Shown here: positions 53,955 to 63,716 of the stretch, piece by piece
Layout of the letters: each line of letters starts with the position of its first letter
How positions within the stretch are numbered: position 1 is the stretch's first letter
NCBI RefSeq assembly: GCF_022809315.2
Contig: NZ_JAKZJU020000001.1
Span: forward strand, 868,001-932,000
Reading direction: 5' to 3'
DNA from: Mesosutterella faecium
Lineage (GTDB): Bacteria > Pseudomonadota > Gammaproteobacteria > Burkholderiales > Burkholderiaceae_F
Length of the DNA stretch: 64,000 nucleotides
Translations under genes and position numbers: made by a program
The notes under the pieces: model-generated
Databases searched by the model: none
The model's input: the letters and a program-made list of their open reading frames with translations, nothing else
Told to the model about the DNA's origin: nothing

Positions 53955-55367
53955 ATGACGACGGCAAATGACGTCCTCCAGATGATAAAAGACAACGACG
54001 TAAAGTACGTTGGTCTCCGTTTCACTGACACTCGCGGCAAGGAGCAGAACCTGTCCATTCCGGCCGAAGAGCTCAATGAAGACACGTTTGACGTCGGCCA
54101 GCCTTTTGACGGATCTTCCATTGCGGGCTGGAAGGGCATTGAAGCCTCCGACATGCTTCTGCTTCCCGATCCTGAAACCGCGCGCATGGATCCTTTCCGC
54201 GAGCAGAACACGCTGCTGCTCACCTGCGACGTCCTCGAGCCGGACACCGGCAAGGGCTATGACCGCGATCCGAGGTCGCTCGCCAAGCGCGCGGAGGCTT
54301 ACCTGAAGACAACGGGCATCGGCGATGCGGTTTACTTCGGACCGGAGCCTGAATTCTTCATTTTCGACAGCATCCGCTACGGTACGGATCCCTCGGGCAG
54401 CTTCTTCAAGATCGGCAGCGAAGAGGCTCCGTGGTCGAGCTCTCTCAAGTTCGAAGGCGGCAACCTGGGCCATCGCGCGCAGCCGAAGGGCGGCTATTTC
54501 CCGGTTCCCCCGATCGACACCCTGATGGACATCCGCGCCGAGATGTGCACGCTGCTCACCCAGCAGGGCGTTCCGGTTGAAATCCACCACCACGAAGTGG
54601 GCGCGGCCGGCCAGTGCGAGATCGGCACCCGGTTCAGCACTCTGGTGCAGAGGGCCGACTGGACGCAGATCCTGAAGTACACCGTCTGGAACGTGGCGGC
54701 CTCCTATGGCAAAACGGCCACCTTCATGCCGAAGCCCTATGCGTTCGACAACGGCTCGGGCATGCACGTCCACCAGTCCGTCTGGAAGGACGGCAAGAAT
54801 CTGTTCGCGGGCAACGGCTACGCCGGCCTGTCCGAACTCGCGCTCTACTACATCGGCGGCATTATCAAGCACGCCCGTGCCCTGAATGCGATCACGAACC
54901 CGACGACCAACTCTTACAAGCGTCTGGTGCCGGGATTCGAGGCCCCGGTGAAGCTCGCCTATTCGGCCCGCAACCGCTCCGCCTCCATCCGCATTCCGAA
55001 GGTGTTCAGCGAAAAGGCCCGCCGCATCGAGGTGCGCTTCCCCGACCCGATGGCCAACTCCTACTTCGCCTTCTCCGCTCTGATGATGGCCGGTCTCGAC
55101 GGCATCCAGAACAAGATCAACCCGGGTGATCCTGCCGACAAGAACCTTTACGATCTCCCTCCGGAGGAAAACGCCAAGATCCCGACGGTCTGCTGCGAGC
55201 TCGCCCAGGCTCTGGAGTATCTCGACAAGGACCGCGAGTTCCTCACCCGCGGCGGCGTGTTCAGCAACAGCATGATCGACGCCTACATCGCCCTGAAGGA
55301 ACAGGAGGTTCAGTCCTACCGGGCGGCGGTTCATCCGATTGAGTACGACATGTACTACTCCGGCTGA
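53955..55367 (+). CDS. glnA: glutamine synthetase, type I
   Basis: Ammonia assimilation, dodecamer. It has 470 aa with [31 protein letters not shown] and the adenylylation site [10 protein letters not shown] (Tyr399), so GlnE control is likely. AGGAG precedes the ATG. A sigma-54 promoter and NtrC site lie upstream, and ntrB-ntrC lie downstream beyond a terminator. Confidence 0.97.
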   Translation: MTTANDVLQMIKDNDVKYVGLRFTDTRGKEQNLSIPAEELNEDTFDVGQPFDGSSIAGWKGIEASDMLLLPDPETARMDPFREQNTLLLTCDVLEPDTGKGYDRDPRSLAKRAEAYLKTTGIGDAVYFGPEPEFFIFDSIRYGTDPSGSFFKIGSEEAPWSSSLKFEGGNLGHRAQPKGGYFPVPPIDTLMDIRAEMCTLLTQQGVPVEIHHHEVGAAGQCEIGTRFSTLVQRADWTQILKYTVWNVAASYGKTATFMPKPYAFDNGSGMHVHQSVWKDGKNLFAGNGYAGLSELALYYIGGIIKHARALNAITNPTTNSYKRLVPGFEAPVKLAYSARNRSASIRIPKVFSEKARRIEVRFPDPMANSYFAFSALMMAGLDGIQNKINPGDPADKNLYDLPPEENAKIPTVCCELAQALEYLDKDREFLTRGGVFSNSMIDAYIALKEQEVQSYRAAVHPIEYDMYYSG

Positions 55368-55387
55368 TATCCGGGGCGGATGACAGC

Positions 55388-55413
55388 AAGGGGGGCGCAA
55401 GCCCCCTTTTTTT
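55388..55413 (+). terminator. glnA terminator
   Basis: GGGGGC, loop GCAA and GCCCCC, followed by seven T. It separates glnA from ntrB and would set their ratio. Confidence 0.92.
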
Positions 55414-55435
55414 CAACCATCGGAGGCTCAGGGCC

Positions 55436-56548
55436 ATGGATTCCAGACATTCCTCGGCGGCCAAGGGCATTTTGGATCTTGATTCGATCACGACGGCGGT
55501 TTTCCTGACGGACAGCCGGGGGGCCGTTCTGTACGCGAACGCCTCAGCCGAAATCCTGACCGGGCTGTCAAAAAATACGATCTGCGGCCAGGATGCCTCG
55601 CTTTTTTTCCGCGGCCTTCCTCAGTGGCTGAAGAGATTCTGCCCTGGAGGAGCTGAACCGGAGCGGCAGGGCCAGGACTCGATCTCTGAAATTGTGAATC
55701 TTTATGTGCCGCAGTATTCAGAGGCCGGTCATCCCGTCCGGGCGGCGGTGAGCGCAGGGCCTCTGCTCCGCGGTCAGCCGACGCTGCTCATCGAGTTCAC
55801 TGATTATGAGATGACGCTGCTGGCCGCGCGCCAGGAGCACCAGTTCGGGTTCTCTGAAGCCAACCGCCAGGTGCTCCGCAACCTGGCCCATGAGATCAAA
55901 AACCCTCTGGGGGGCATACGCGGCGCGGCCCAGCTGCTCGACAGCGAGCTCACCAACCCGGAGCTGAGGGAATACACCTCCGTCATCATCGGGGAGGCCG
56001 ACCGCCTGCAGGGCCTTGTGGACAAACTGCTTGAGCCCTACCGCGCCAAGCGTCAGGTCACGTCCGTGAACATCCATGAGGTGCTTGAAAGAGTCCGGCA
56101 GCTTCTTCTGGCGGAATTTCCTCAGGGCCTCACTTTTGAGCGCGACTATGACGTTTCGGTTCCCGATGTCAGCGCGGATCGCGAACAGCTTATACAGGTG
56201 TTTCTGAATCTTGCCCGAAACGCAGCCGAAGCCCTGGAGGAAAAAATAAAAGACGGAACCGCACGGATCCGGCTCACGACCCGTGTCGTGCAGCAGGCCG
56301 TCATAGGGATGCGCAGGTACCGCCTGGCGCTTTCCGTGCACGTGATAGACAACGGGCCGGGCGTGCCTCCGGACATCAAGGACCGGATTTTCTTTCCTCT
56401 TGTGACGGGAAAGCCGCAGGGCAGCGGCCTGGGGCTGTCCCTCGCACAGAATTTCATCCAGCAGCAGGGCGGAACGATCGACGTGGACAGCGTGCCGGGG
56501 CGGACGGATTTTTCTGTCCTCATCCCTATTTCTGAGCCGTCGAAGTGA
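55436..56548 (+). CDS. glnL: nitrogen regulation sensor kinase NtrB
   Basis: 370 aa soluble kinase. An N-terminal PAS region (ITTAVFLTDSRGAVLYANASAE) is followed by the phospho-His motif NLAHEIKNPLGGIRGAAQLL, typical of NtrB, and the HATPase box NLARNAAEAL with GSGLGLSLAQN. It controls NtrC together with PII protein. It lies 22 bp after the glnA terminator. Confidence 0.93.
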   Translation: MDSRHSSAAKGILDLDSITTAVFLTDSRGAVLYANASAEILTGLSKNTICGQDASLFFRGLPQWLKRFCPGGAEPERQGQDSISEIVNLYVPQYSEAGHPVRAAVSAGPLLRGQPTLLIEFTDYEMTLLAARQEHQFGFSEANRQVLRNLAHEIKNPLGGIRGAAQLLDSELTNPELREYTSVIIGEADRLQGLVDKLLEPYRAKRQVTSVNIHEVLERVRQLLLAEFPQGLTFERDYDVSVPDVSADREQLIQVFLNLARNAAEALEEKIKDGTARIRLTTRVVQQAVIGMRRYRLALSVHVIDNGPGVPPDIKDRIFFPLVTGKPQGSGLGLSLAQNFIQQQGGTIDVDSVPGRTDFSVLIPISEPSK

Positions 56549-56577
56549 TTTTGAACCCAGTTGAGGAGACCCGAAAA

Positions 56578-58023
56578 ATGAGAGAGGTTTGGATTGTAGA
56601 CGATGACAAATCCATCCGATGGGTTTTGGAAAAAGCCTTGACCAAAGCGGGCTTCGACTGCCGGACTTTTCAGGACGGCAGCATGGCTCTGGCCGCTCTG
56701 AAAACGGATCTTCCCGGGGTGCTTGTGTCAGATATCCGGATGCCGGGCATCAATGGCATTGACCTTCTGGGGAAAATCAAAAGCGAGTATCCGAAGCTGC
56801 CGGTCATCATCACGACGGCTTTCTCGGATCTGGACAGCGCGGTTTACGCGTTTCAGGGGGGAGCCTTTGAATACCTTCCCAAGCCTTTTGACATCAACAA
56901 GGCCGTTGAGCTTGTCAGGCGCGCCATGGACGAGTCGGAGGACCAGGAGCGGGGCGTCCCCGAGCCTGCCGCCGATCGGGCGGCTCCGGAGCCTGCGGGC
57001 ATCCTGATAGGACAGGCGCCGGCCATGCAGGAGGTGTTTCGGGCCATCGGCCGGCTGTCTCAGTCAAGCATCACGGTCCTCATTACCGGACAGTCGGGCG
57101 CAGGCAAGGAAATTGTGGCCCGGGCGCTGCACAGGAGCAGTCCGAGAAGCCATGCCCCCTTCATAGCCCTCAACATGGCCGCCATCCCCCGTGAGCTGAT
57201 GGAGTCGGAGCTCTTCGGGCATGAGAAAGGCGCCTTCACGGGAGCCACCTCCACGAGGCCGGGGCGCTTTGAGCAGGCCGACGGCGGCACGCTGTTTCTG
57301 GATGAAATCGGCGACATGCCCATGGATCTGCAGACCCGGCTTCTCAGAGTACTCTCAGACGGCTATTTCTACCGGGTCGGAGGGCACCAGCCCCTGCACG
57401 CCGATGTGCGCATCATTGCCGCGACCAACCAGAACCTGGAGAAGCGGGTTGCGGAAGGGCTGTTCCGCGAGGACTTGTATCACAGGCTCAACGTCATCCG
57501 GATTCGTCTGCCTGCTCTGAAGGACCGCGCGGAGGACATTCCGCTGCTGACGCGGCATTTTCTCGCCAAAACGGCCCGGGAGCTGAACACCGATGTCAAG
57601 CGCCTGACGCCTCAGGCGCAGGATGCGCTCAACCGCTTTCCTTTTCCCGGCAACGTGAGGCAGCTGGAAAATCTATGCAGGTGGATCACCGTGATGGCGC
57701 CGGCCCAGCTGGTCAAGGTCGAGGATCTTCCCGAGGAGATCACGAAGGGAATCAACGTGATTGCCGATCAGGCGGTCTCCGGAGCCGAGCCGGTTGCAGA
57801 AAAAGCCGAGTCCTGGGAAAAGGCGCTGGGGGACGAGGTGTCGCACTGCCTGGATGTCAATCAGCCGAACATCATGGATACGCTGCGGGTGCGCTTTGAG
57901 AGAGTAGTCATTCGCTGCGCTTTGGACAAAACCGGAGGGAGGCGGGTCGACGCAGCTGAGCGGCTGGGGCTCGGGCGCAACACGATTACCCGGAAAATTC
58001 GGGAGCTGAACCTGGATAAATAA
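56578..58023 (+). CDS. glnG: nitrogen regulation response regulator NtrC
   Basis: 481 aa sigma-54 activator. Receiver with Asp in GVLVSDIRMPG, AAA+ domain with Walker A GQSGAGKE (usual GESGTGKE), ESELFGHEKGAFTGA, and a C-terminal Fis-type HTH (DAAERLGLGRNTITRKI). ATG 56578 is preferred for GAGGAG about 10 nt upstream; a GTG at 56545 overlapping ntrB is possible. Confidence 0.94.
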   Translation: MREVWIVDDDKSIRWVLEKALTKAGFDCRTFQDGSMALAALKTDLPGVLVSDIRMPGINGIDLLGKIKSEYPKLPVIITTAFSDLDSAVYAFQGGAFEYLPKPFDINKAVELVRRAMDESEDQERGVPEPAADRAAPEPAGILIGQAPAMQEVFRAIGRLSQSSITVLITGQSGAGKEIVARALHRSSPRSHAPFIALNMAAIPRELMESELFGHEKGAFTGATSTRPGRFEQADGGTLFLDEIGDMPMDLQTRLLRVLSDGYFYRVGGHQPLHADVRIIAATNQNLEKRVAEGLFREDLYHRLNVIRIRLPALKDRAEDIPLLTRHFLAKTARELNTDVKRLTPQAQDALNRFPFPGNVRQLENLCRWITVMAPAQLVKVEDLPEEITKGINVIADQAVSGAEPVAEKAESWEKALGDEVSHCLDVNQPNIMDTLRVRFERVVIRCALDKTGGRRVDAAERLGLGRNTITRKIRELNLDK

Positions 58024-58059
58024 CGGGATACACTTGCCGTATCCTTCTCAGCCGGTACA

Positions 58060-59139
58060 GTGCACGTGCAGCAGAAAATCCCTTCGTTTGCCGATCTTGC
58101 AGAAATAAGCGCGTGGCTTCGGGAGCGCAGCGCCAAGCCTCAGCATGAAAGGCTTGTCTACAGGGCGTGGCTGCGCCGTGCGGCCTGGCCCGATCCCGGA
58201 GCCGGAAAGCTGCCGCGGACGCTGTGCGCCGGCCTGCCTTTCTTGCGCGAAGAGCTGGCCGCGCTGGCTGTTCCCGGTCTGCGGCGCGAAGGCGGGGACG
58301 GCGTTTCCAGCAAAATGCTTCTTCGTCTGTCCGACGGACGCACGGTGGAAAGCGTCGTGCTCCCTAAAAACGCTGTCTGCGTCTCCACTCAGGTTGGCTG
58401 CGCCGTGGGATGCGCATTCTGCATGACGGGCAGGGGAGGGCTGATCCGCCAGCTGGGCAGCGCAGAAATTGTGGCTCAGGTCGCGGCGGCCAGGGAGATC
58501 AATCCGGCAATTCGGAAAGTAGACTTTATGGGCATGGGCGAGCCGGCGCATAACCTGCGGGCCGTGATGGAAGCCGTCCAGTTTCTGGGAACTTACGGGG
58601 ATTTCGGCCACAAGAGCCTGATGATCTCCAGCTCGGGCAGCCGCAGGCTTTTCCAGCATCTGATGGCTCTGTCGCGCCAGGCCGTCAAGCCCGCCCTGGC
58701 CTTATCCCTGCACTCGACCCGGGACGAGCTCAGGAGCGCCCTGATGCCGCATGCCGACAAAATGACGGTGCAGGATCTGGTGGCTGCGGCAGAGGCCTAT
58801 TCCCGCATGGCCCGCACGCCCGTCCAGTACGAGTGGGTTCTGCTCCAGGGCGTCAACGACGGGGCGCTGGAGGCCGACGGGCTCATCGCGCTGCTGGCTG
58901 GACGCAACGCGATGGTCAACGTGATCCCTGTCAATGAGGTGAGCGGTTCGCCCTTCAAAAGGCCGCCGAAAGAAGCCTGCCTAGGTTTTGTGCGGAGGCT
59001 GCGGGAGGCGGGGATAGTCGCCACGATCAGGCAGAGTGCGGCGCAGGACGTTCTGGGCGGCTGCGGCCAGCTCCGCTCGAGGTTTATTGAGGGCGCTGCT
59101 GGTTCTGCAGCTCGTAGAGCTTCAGATACTTCAGCATGA
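58060..59139 (+). CDS. RlmN/Cfr family radical SAM methyltransferase
   Basis: 359 aa. CxxxCxxC motif in GCAVGCAFCMTGRGG, VDFMGMGEPAHN, and the second conserved Cys in DVLGGCGQL match RlmN, which methylates A2503 of 23S rRNA and m2A37 of some tRNAs. It departs from the usual RKTRGDDIDAACGQL at RQSAAQDVLGGC, and the N-terminus is divergent, so a paralogue with another RNA target is possible. The start GTG 58060 is uncertain (no ribosome site). Its last 56 bp overlap the convergent gene. Confidence 0.78.
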   Translation: MHVQQKIPSFADLAEISAWLRERSAKPQHERLVYRAWLRRAAWPDPGAGKLPRTLCAGLPFLREELAALAVPGLRREGGDGVSSKMLLRLSDGRTVESVVLPKNAVCVSTQVGCAVGCAFCMTGRGGLIRQLGSAEIVAQVAAAREINPAIRKVDFMGMGEPAHNLRAVMEAVQFLGTYGDFGHKSLMISSSGSRRLFQHLMALSRQAVKPALALSLHSTRDELRSALMPHADKMTVQDLVAAAEAYSRMARTPVQYEWVLLQGVNDGALEADGLIALLAGRNAMVNVIPVNEVSGSPFKRPPKEACLGFVRRLREAGIVATIRQSAAQDVLGGCGQLRSRFIEGAAGSAARRASDTSA

Positions 59140-59842
59140 CGTAAAAGAAATGCGTGCAGCACACGTACGAGCCTATGGCACCGTCCAGAAAGCCCGCTCT
59201 TAGGCAGAACATCTTGAAGAAGCCGGCCATGCTGTGACCCAGAATTCCGCCCAGCGAGGTTCTGACCCCGTTTTTGTACGCTTCCTGGGCCCACAGCGTC
59301 GTGTAAAGGCCGAGCTTTCTTTCCCAGTCGTCCCAATTGGAATAGGTGTAATGCTCCATGAAGCCCCGGAGAGTCTGAACGGGCAGGGGGCAGCGCGGGT
59401 GCTCATGGACCTTGCGTTCCCATTTGACCGAGAGACGGGGGAAAAGCCGCATGACATGGTCGGGTTTGAGCACGCCGTGGCGGAAGACAATTCCGAAGGC
59501 GACGCTGCGCCTTTCGATCCTGCACTGGCAGGAGGCACCGGAGCGAATGACTTCGAGCACGGCGGAGGCGAGCTCGGGCGTGATCCGCTCATCGGCGTCG
59601 AGATAAAAGACCCAGTCGGCCTGCGTCTGCTGCAGAGCGAAGTTCCTTTGGGCGGAGAAGTCATCGTCCCAGGCCCGGAAAGCAGTGCGCGCGCCGTGCT
59701 CCCTGGCAATCCGGACGGTTGCGTCCGTGCTTCCGCTGTCAATCACGACGATTTCGTCGGTGATGAGCTTTGCGCTGTCGACTGCGGCCGCAATGTTTTT
59801 TTCTTCGTTCTTGGTGAGGATAAGGACGGCCAGGGAATTCAT
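59084..59842 (-). CDS. family 2 glycosyltransferase, WaaE/KdtX-like (LPS core)
   Basis: 252 aa. LAVLILTKNEEKNI, EIVVIDSGSTDATV and the acidic VFYLDADERI motif, with the SAQRNFAL pattern shared with WaaE-type LPS core glucosyltransferases. The C-terminal segment GSYVCCTHFFYVMLKYLKLYE may anchor to membrane. ATG 59842 is chosen at the homology start. It precedes no other sugar gene; xthA is 31 bp upstream. Confidence 0.82.
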   Translation of the reverse strand: MNSLAVLILTKNEEKNIAAAVDSAKLITDEIVVIDSGSTDATVRIAREHGARTAFRAWDDDFSAQRNFALQQTQADWVFYLDADERITPELASAVLEVIRSGASCQCRIERRSVAFGIVFRHGVLKPDHVMRLFPRLSVKWERKVHEHPRCPLPVQTLRGFMEHYTYSNWDDWERKLGLYTTLWAQEAYKNGVRTSLGGILGHSMAGFFKMFCLRAGFLDGAIGSYVCCTHFFYVMLKYLKLYELQNQQRPQ

Positions 59843-59873
59843 TTTGTTCTCTTTTGAACGGAGCTCTGAAGCA

Positions 59874-60686
59874 TTATAGGGGCAGGGACAGCTCGCCCTC
59901 CTGCAGCGTGCAGATGACCGGCGCATGGTCGGAGGGTTGAGGCAGGGCCCTGAATGACCTGTCGATCACGACCTGCGACACCTCAGGAACCAGCGGCTGC
60001 GACACGAGTATGTGGTCTATCCTCAGCCCCTGGTTCTTGAGAAAGGCGCTGTGGCGGTAATCCCACCAGCTCCAGGATCCTTCTGGCTGCTGCGCCAGCC
60101 TGAAGGCATCCTTCAGACCCGTCGCAAGCAGGGAGGCGAAAGCGTCCCTTTCGCCCTCGGAGACGAGGATGTGGCCCTTCCAGCCCTCAGGGTCCCAGAC
60201 GTCCCGGTCCTCTGGCGCGATGTTCATGTCGCCCGCAAGAACCAGGCGCGGATGGGACTTGAGCTCATCGGCGAGAAAATTCTGCAGGGCGGCGAGCCAC
60301 TCTATCTTGTACAGGTATTTTTTGCTTCCGGGGGCCGTCCCGTTGGGAAAATAGGCGCTGAAGAACCTCACCGGCCCGCAGCCTTCCTTTGAAAGAGTGA
60401 CGCCGATGAGGCGCTTTTGCTCGTCGGGGTATCCGGGAATCCCGCGCACCGGATCGCTGGCGCGGGTCGTGTCTCGGCGAACAAGGACAGCCACGCCGTT
60501 GTAGGTTTTCTGCCCTGAGAAAAAGCAGCCGTAGCCGGCCTTCTCAAAGGCCTCCTCGGGGAAAAAATCGTCCTGCAGCTTGGTCTCCTGCAGGCCGAGC
60601 GCGTCGCATTTCGTCTTCTCCAGGAAGGCGAGCACCTGTTCAAGGCGGACCTTGAGGGAGTTGACGTTCCAGGTCGCGATTTTCAT
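59874..60686 (-). CDS. xthA: exodeoxyribonuclease III
   Basis: 270 aa AP endonuclease/3'-5' exonuclease for base-excision repair. MKIATWNVNSLKVRL, LQETKLQDDFFP, GDMNIAPEDRDVWDP and the catalytic SDHAPV are canonical. It overlaps prlC by 4 bp. Confidence 0.95.
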   Translation of the reverse strand: MKIATWNVNSLKVRLEQVLAFLEKTKCDALGLQETKLQDDFFPEEAFEKAGYGCFFSGQKTYNGVAVLVRRDTTRASDPVRGIPGYPDEQKRLIGVTLSKEGCGPVRFFSAYFPNGTAPGSKKYLYKIEWLAALQNFLADELKSHPRLVLAGDMNIAPEDRDVWDPEGWKGHILVSEGERDAFASLLATGLKDAFRLAQQPEGSWSWWDYRHSAFLKNQGLRIDHILVSQPLVPEVSQVVIDRSFRALPQPSDHAPVICTLQEGELSLPL

Positions 60687-62716
60687 TTGTCTGCCATCCC
60701 GCTTAAGCGCAGGAGCGCGTCGGGAGTCGGACGGCGGCCCCTGAAAGCGATGAAGCTTTCCATCGCGGGGCGCGAGCCTCCTCTTGAAAGGACCTCGTCA
60801 AGCCATCTGCGGCCGATCTCGGGCGAGACCACGCCATGCTCTTCAAACATGGAGAAGGCGTCGGCGGACAGAACCTCTGCCCACTTGTAGCTGTAGTAGC
60901 CGGCGGCATACCCGCCCGCGAAAATATGCGAGAAGCTCATCGGGAACCGGTTCTCGGGAATGACCGGAATCACGCACACCTCCCGGCGCACCTTCTCCAG
61001 CAGCTGCATGAAGTCGTCTTTCTCCGGGTCGAACTCGGAATGAAGCAGCATGTCAAACAGCGCGAACTCCAGCTGGCGCACCATCGCCATGCCCGATTCA
61101 AAATTCTTGGCGGCGATCATTTTGTCGAACAGCGCACGCGGCAGAGGCTGCCCGGTGACGTCATGCCGGGAAATGGACTGTATGACGGACCAGTCCCAGC
61201 AGAAGTTTTCCATGAACTGAGAGGGCATTTCCACCGCGTCCCACTCGACGCCGGAAATTCCGGAGACCGCCGCTTCGTCGACCCTCGTGAGCATGTGGTG
61301 CAGGCCGTGGCCGAATTCATGAAACAGCGTCTGGACTTCATCGTGAGTCATGGTGGCGGGGCGCCCTGCAGCGGGTTTGGTGAAGTTGCAGACCTGATAG
61401 GCGATCGGCGTTTCAAGTCTGCCCTTGTACAGGCGCCGGGTACGATCCCCGTCCATCCATGCGCCGCCGCGCTTTGAGGCGCGCGCATACAGATCGAAGT
61501 AAAACTGCGCGAGCAGCTGCCCCCTGGAGTCCTCGATTCGGAAGAAGCGGACGTCAGGATCCCAGACGCTCGCCTTGTCTTCCCGGATGTGTATCCCGTA
61601 CAGCTTCTCGACCATCTTGAAGAGACCGGAGAAGACAGCGTCCTGCGTGAAGTAATGCTTCACTTCCTCGTCGGAGTAATCGTATTTGGCCTGGCGCAGC
61701 TTCTCCGAAGCATAGGCGATGTCCCAGGGCTCCAGATTCGCGATGCCGAGGCTTTCTTTTGCAAAGCTTCTCAGCTCTTCAATATCCCTCAGTGCGTAGG
61801 GGCGGCTCTTTTCATTCAGATCCCGCAGGAAGCGGATGACCTGCTGGGGAGTGTCGGCCATCTTTGTGGCGAGCGAGAGCTCGGCATAGTTGCCGAACCC
61901 GAGCAGCCCGGCTTCTTTCTTCCTCAGCTTCAGGATCTCGCGGATCACCGGAGTGTTGTCGAACTGCACAGGCCCCAGCTCTGAAGCGCGCGTCGTGAAG
62001 GCCCGGTAGACTTCCTCGCGCAGCCGGCGGTCCCTTGCGTACTGCATCAGGGGAAGGTAGGAGGGAAACTGCAGCGTGATCCGGTAGCCCGTCTTGCCCT
62101 TCTGGGCAGCTGAGGCCTGGTAAAGGGCGAGCGTATCGGAGGGAATGCCCTCCAGGCGGGTGGCGTCCGGGAGGACTTTTTCCCAGGCGTTGGTGGCGTC
62201 CAGGAGGTTTTCGGAAAACTTCTGGGACAGCGTGGACAGGCGCTCCTCGAGCGCTTTCACCTCGAGCCTTTTGCCGGGCGGCAGGGCAGCGCCGGCGAGC
62301 CGGAAGTCCCGCAGCTCGTCGTTCACGATTTTCCGGCGGACCGGGGGCATGGAGGCAAAGGCCTCGCTGTCCCTGATGGCCTTGAACTTCTCGAAAAGTT
62401 TTTCATTCTGGGAAAGGGAAACCCAGAAATTCGTGACAACGGGCAGCATCTCGTTGAAGACTTTTCTGAGGGCTTCGCTGTCGTTGACGGACATCAGGTG
62501 CCCCACGGCGCCCCACGCGCGCGACAGCCGCAGTGTGGAAGTGAGCAGCGTCTCTTCCACCGCGTCGAAGTCGGCGGGCGTGTCTTCGGAGGTGACCTGC
62601 GCCAGGGTGCCTTCGGCTTCATGAAGGAGCTGCGTGATCGCCGGTTTCACATGCTCGGGCGTAATGGCTTTCCAGTCGAGAAGTCCGTCGAGCTGAAGAA
62701 GGGGATTTTTTTCCAT
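60683..62716 (-). CDS. prlC: oligopeptidase A
   Basis: 677 aa M3 zinc metallopeptidase (680 in E. coli) that clears signal-peptide fragments and oligopeptides. Zinc motif HEFGH with His466, Glu467 and His470. The C-terminal AGGYAAGYYSYKWAEVLSADAF block is also conserved. ATG 62716 has AGGAA 7 nt upstream; the frame continues upstream through the folD terminator. Confidence 0.95.
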   Translation of the reverse strand: MEKNPLLQLDGLLDWKAITPEHVKPAITQLLHEAEGTLAQVTSEDTPADFDAVEETLLTSTLRLSRAWGAVGHLMSVNDSEALRKVFNEMLPVVTNFWVSLSQNEKLFEKFKAIRDSEAFASMPPVRRKIVNDELRDFRLAGAALPPGKRLEVKALEERLSTLSQKFSENLLDATNAWEKVLPDATRLEGIPSDTLALYQASAAQKGKTGYRITLQFPSYLPLMQYARDRRLREEVYRAFTTRASELGPVQFDNTPVIREILKLRKKEAGLLGFGNYAELSLATKMADTPQQVIRFLRDLNEKSRPYALRDIEELRSFAKESLGIANLEPWDIAYASEKLRQAKYDYSDEEVKHYFTQDAVFSGLFKMVEKLYGIHIREDKASVWDPDVRFFRIEDSRGQLLAQFYFDLYARASKRGGAWMDGDRTRRLYKGRLETPIAYQVCNFTKPAAGRPATMTHDEVQTLFHEFGHGLHHMLTRVDEAAVSGISGVEWDAVEMPSQFMENFCWDWSVIQSISRHDVTGQPLPRALFDKMIAAKNFESGMAMVRQLEFALFDMLLHSEFDPEKDDFMQLLEKVRREVCVIPVIPENRFPMSFSHIFAGGYAAGYYSYKWAEVLSADAFSMFEEHGVVSPEIGRRWLDEVLSRGGSRPAMESFIAFRGRRPTPDALLRLSGMADK

Positions 62717-62756
62717 TGTTGTTCCTGTTTTTGAAATGCGGCTGCTGCGGCTGTAA

Positions 62757-62804
62757 ATAAAAAAGGCTTCCAGCGGCGCTAGGCGGCGCATGGAAGCCTT
62801 TTGA
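62757..62804 (-). terminator. folD terminator
   Basis: AAAAGGCTTCCA and TGGAAGCCTTTT form a 12-bp perfect stem with a GC loop; TTTTTTATTT follows on the minus strand. Confidence 0.92.
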
Positions 62805-62825
62805 GAGTAACCGCGCAAGGTGCTT

Positions 62826-63689
62826 TTATTTTAGCCGCGCGGCGAATCGGGCTGAGGCCGCCTCAACCGTATTCGCCAGAAGCATGGCGATCGTCATGGG
62901 GCCGACGCCTCCGGGGACCGGGGTGATGTAAGAGGCTTTATCAGCAGCCGATGCCGTGTCCACGTCGCCGCAGAGCCGGCCGTTCTCGTCGCGGTTCATG
63001 CCGACGTCGATCACGACGGCTCCCTCCTTGACATAGGAAGCATCGATTATTTTTGCCCGCCCGACCGCCGCGACCAGAATGTCAGCCTCCCGGCAGAGAG
63101 CCCTCAGATCAGCCGTGTGGCTGTGGGCGATGGAGACTGTGGCGTTTTTTTCCAAAAGCATCAGCGCCATCGGTTTGCCGACGATGTTGCTGCGGCCCAC
63201 CACGACAGCCCGTTTTCCCTCGCAGGAAACGCCGCTTGCCTCAAGCATTTTCATAATGCCGAAGGGGGTGCAGGGGCGAAGGCCGGGGCGGCCCACAAGC
63301 AGCCGGCCGGCGTTAACCACATGGAAGCCGTCGACGTCCTTGTCGGCCGAGATGGCGTCTATCACTTTGAGGCTGGAAATATGCCGCGGCAGCGGCAGCT
63401 GCACGAGGATGCCGTCGACGTCCGGATCCTTGTTCAGGGCGTCGATGATGCCGAGCAGCTCCGCTTCGCTGGTGTTCTCCGGTAGCCTCTTCTCTATGGA
63501 CCGGATGCCGGTATCTGCGCAGGCCCGCACCTTGTTTCTCACATAGACCTGGCTGGCCTGGTTGCTGCCCACGAGCACTACGGCCAGGCTGGGTTCATGC
63601 CCCTGTTGCTTTAAAGCTTCCACCCGGGGCTTGAGCTGGCTGCGGATTCGGGCGGCAATGGCCTTTCCATCGATAATTTGCGCTGTCAT
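62826..63689 (-). CDS. folD: methylenetetrahydrofolate dehydrogenase / cyclohydrolase
   Basis: 287 aa bifunctional C1 enzyme. The Lys in [15 protein letters not shown], the substrate-binding segment [10 protein letters not shown], the [15 protein letters not shown] site and [15 protein letters not shown] are canonical. ATG 63689 gives the standard length; a TTG at 63707 would add six residues. Confidence 0.95.
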   Translation of the reverse strand: MTAQIIDGKAIAARIRSQLKPRVEALKQQGHEPSLAVVLVGSNQASQVYVRNKVRACADTGIRSIEKRLPENTSEAELLGIIDALNKDPDVDGILVQLPLPRHISSLKVIDAISADKDVDGFHVVNAGRLLVGRPGLRPCTPFGIMKMLEASGVSCEGKRAVVVGRSNIVGKPMALMLLEKNATVSIAHSHTADLRALCREADILVAAVGRAKIIDASYVKEGAVVIDVGMNRDENGRLCGDVDTASAADKASYITPVPGGVGPMTIAMLLANTVEAASARFAARLK

Positions 63690-63716
63690 AGGAAGACGGG
63701 AATTCAATGCGAAAAA

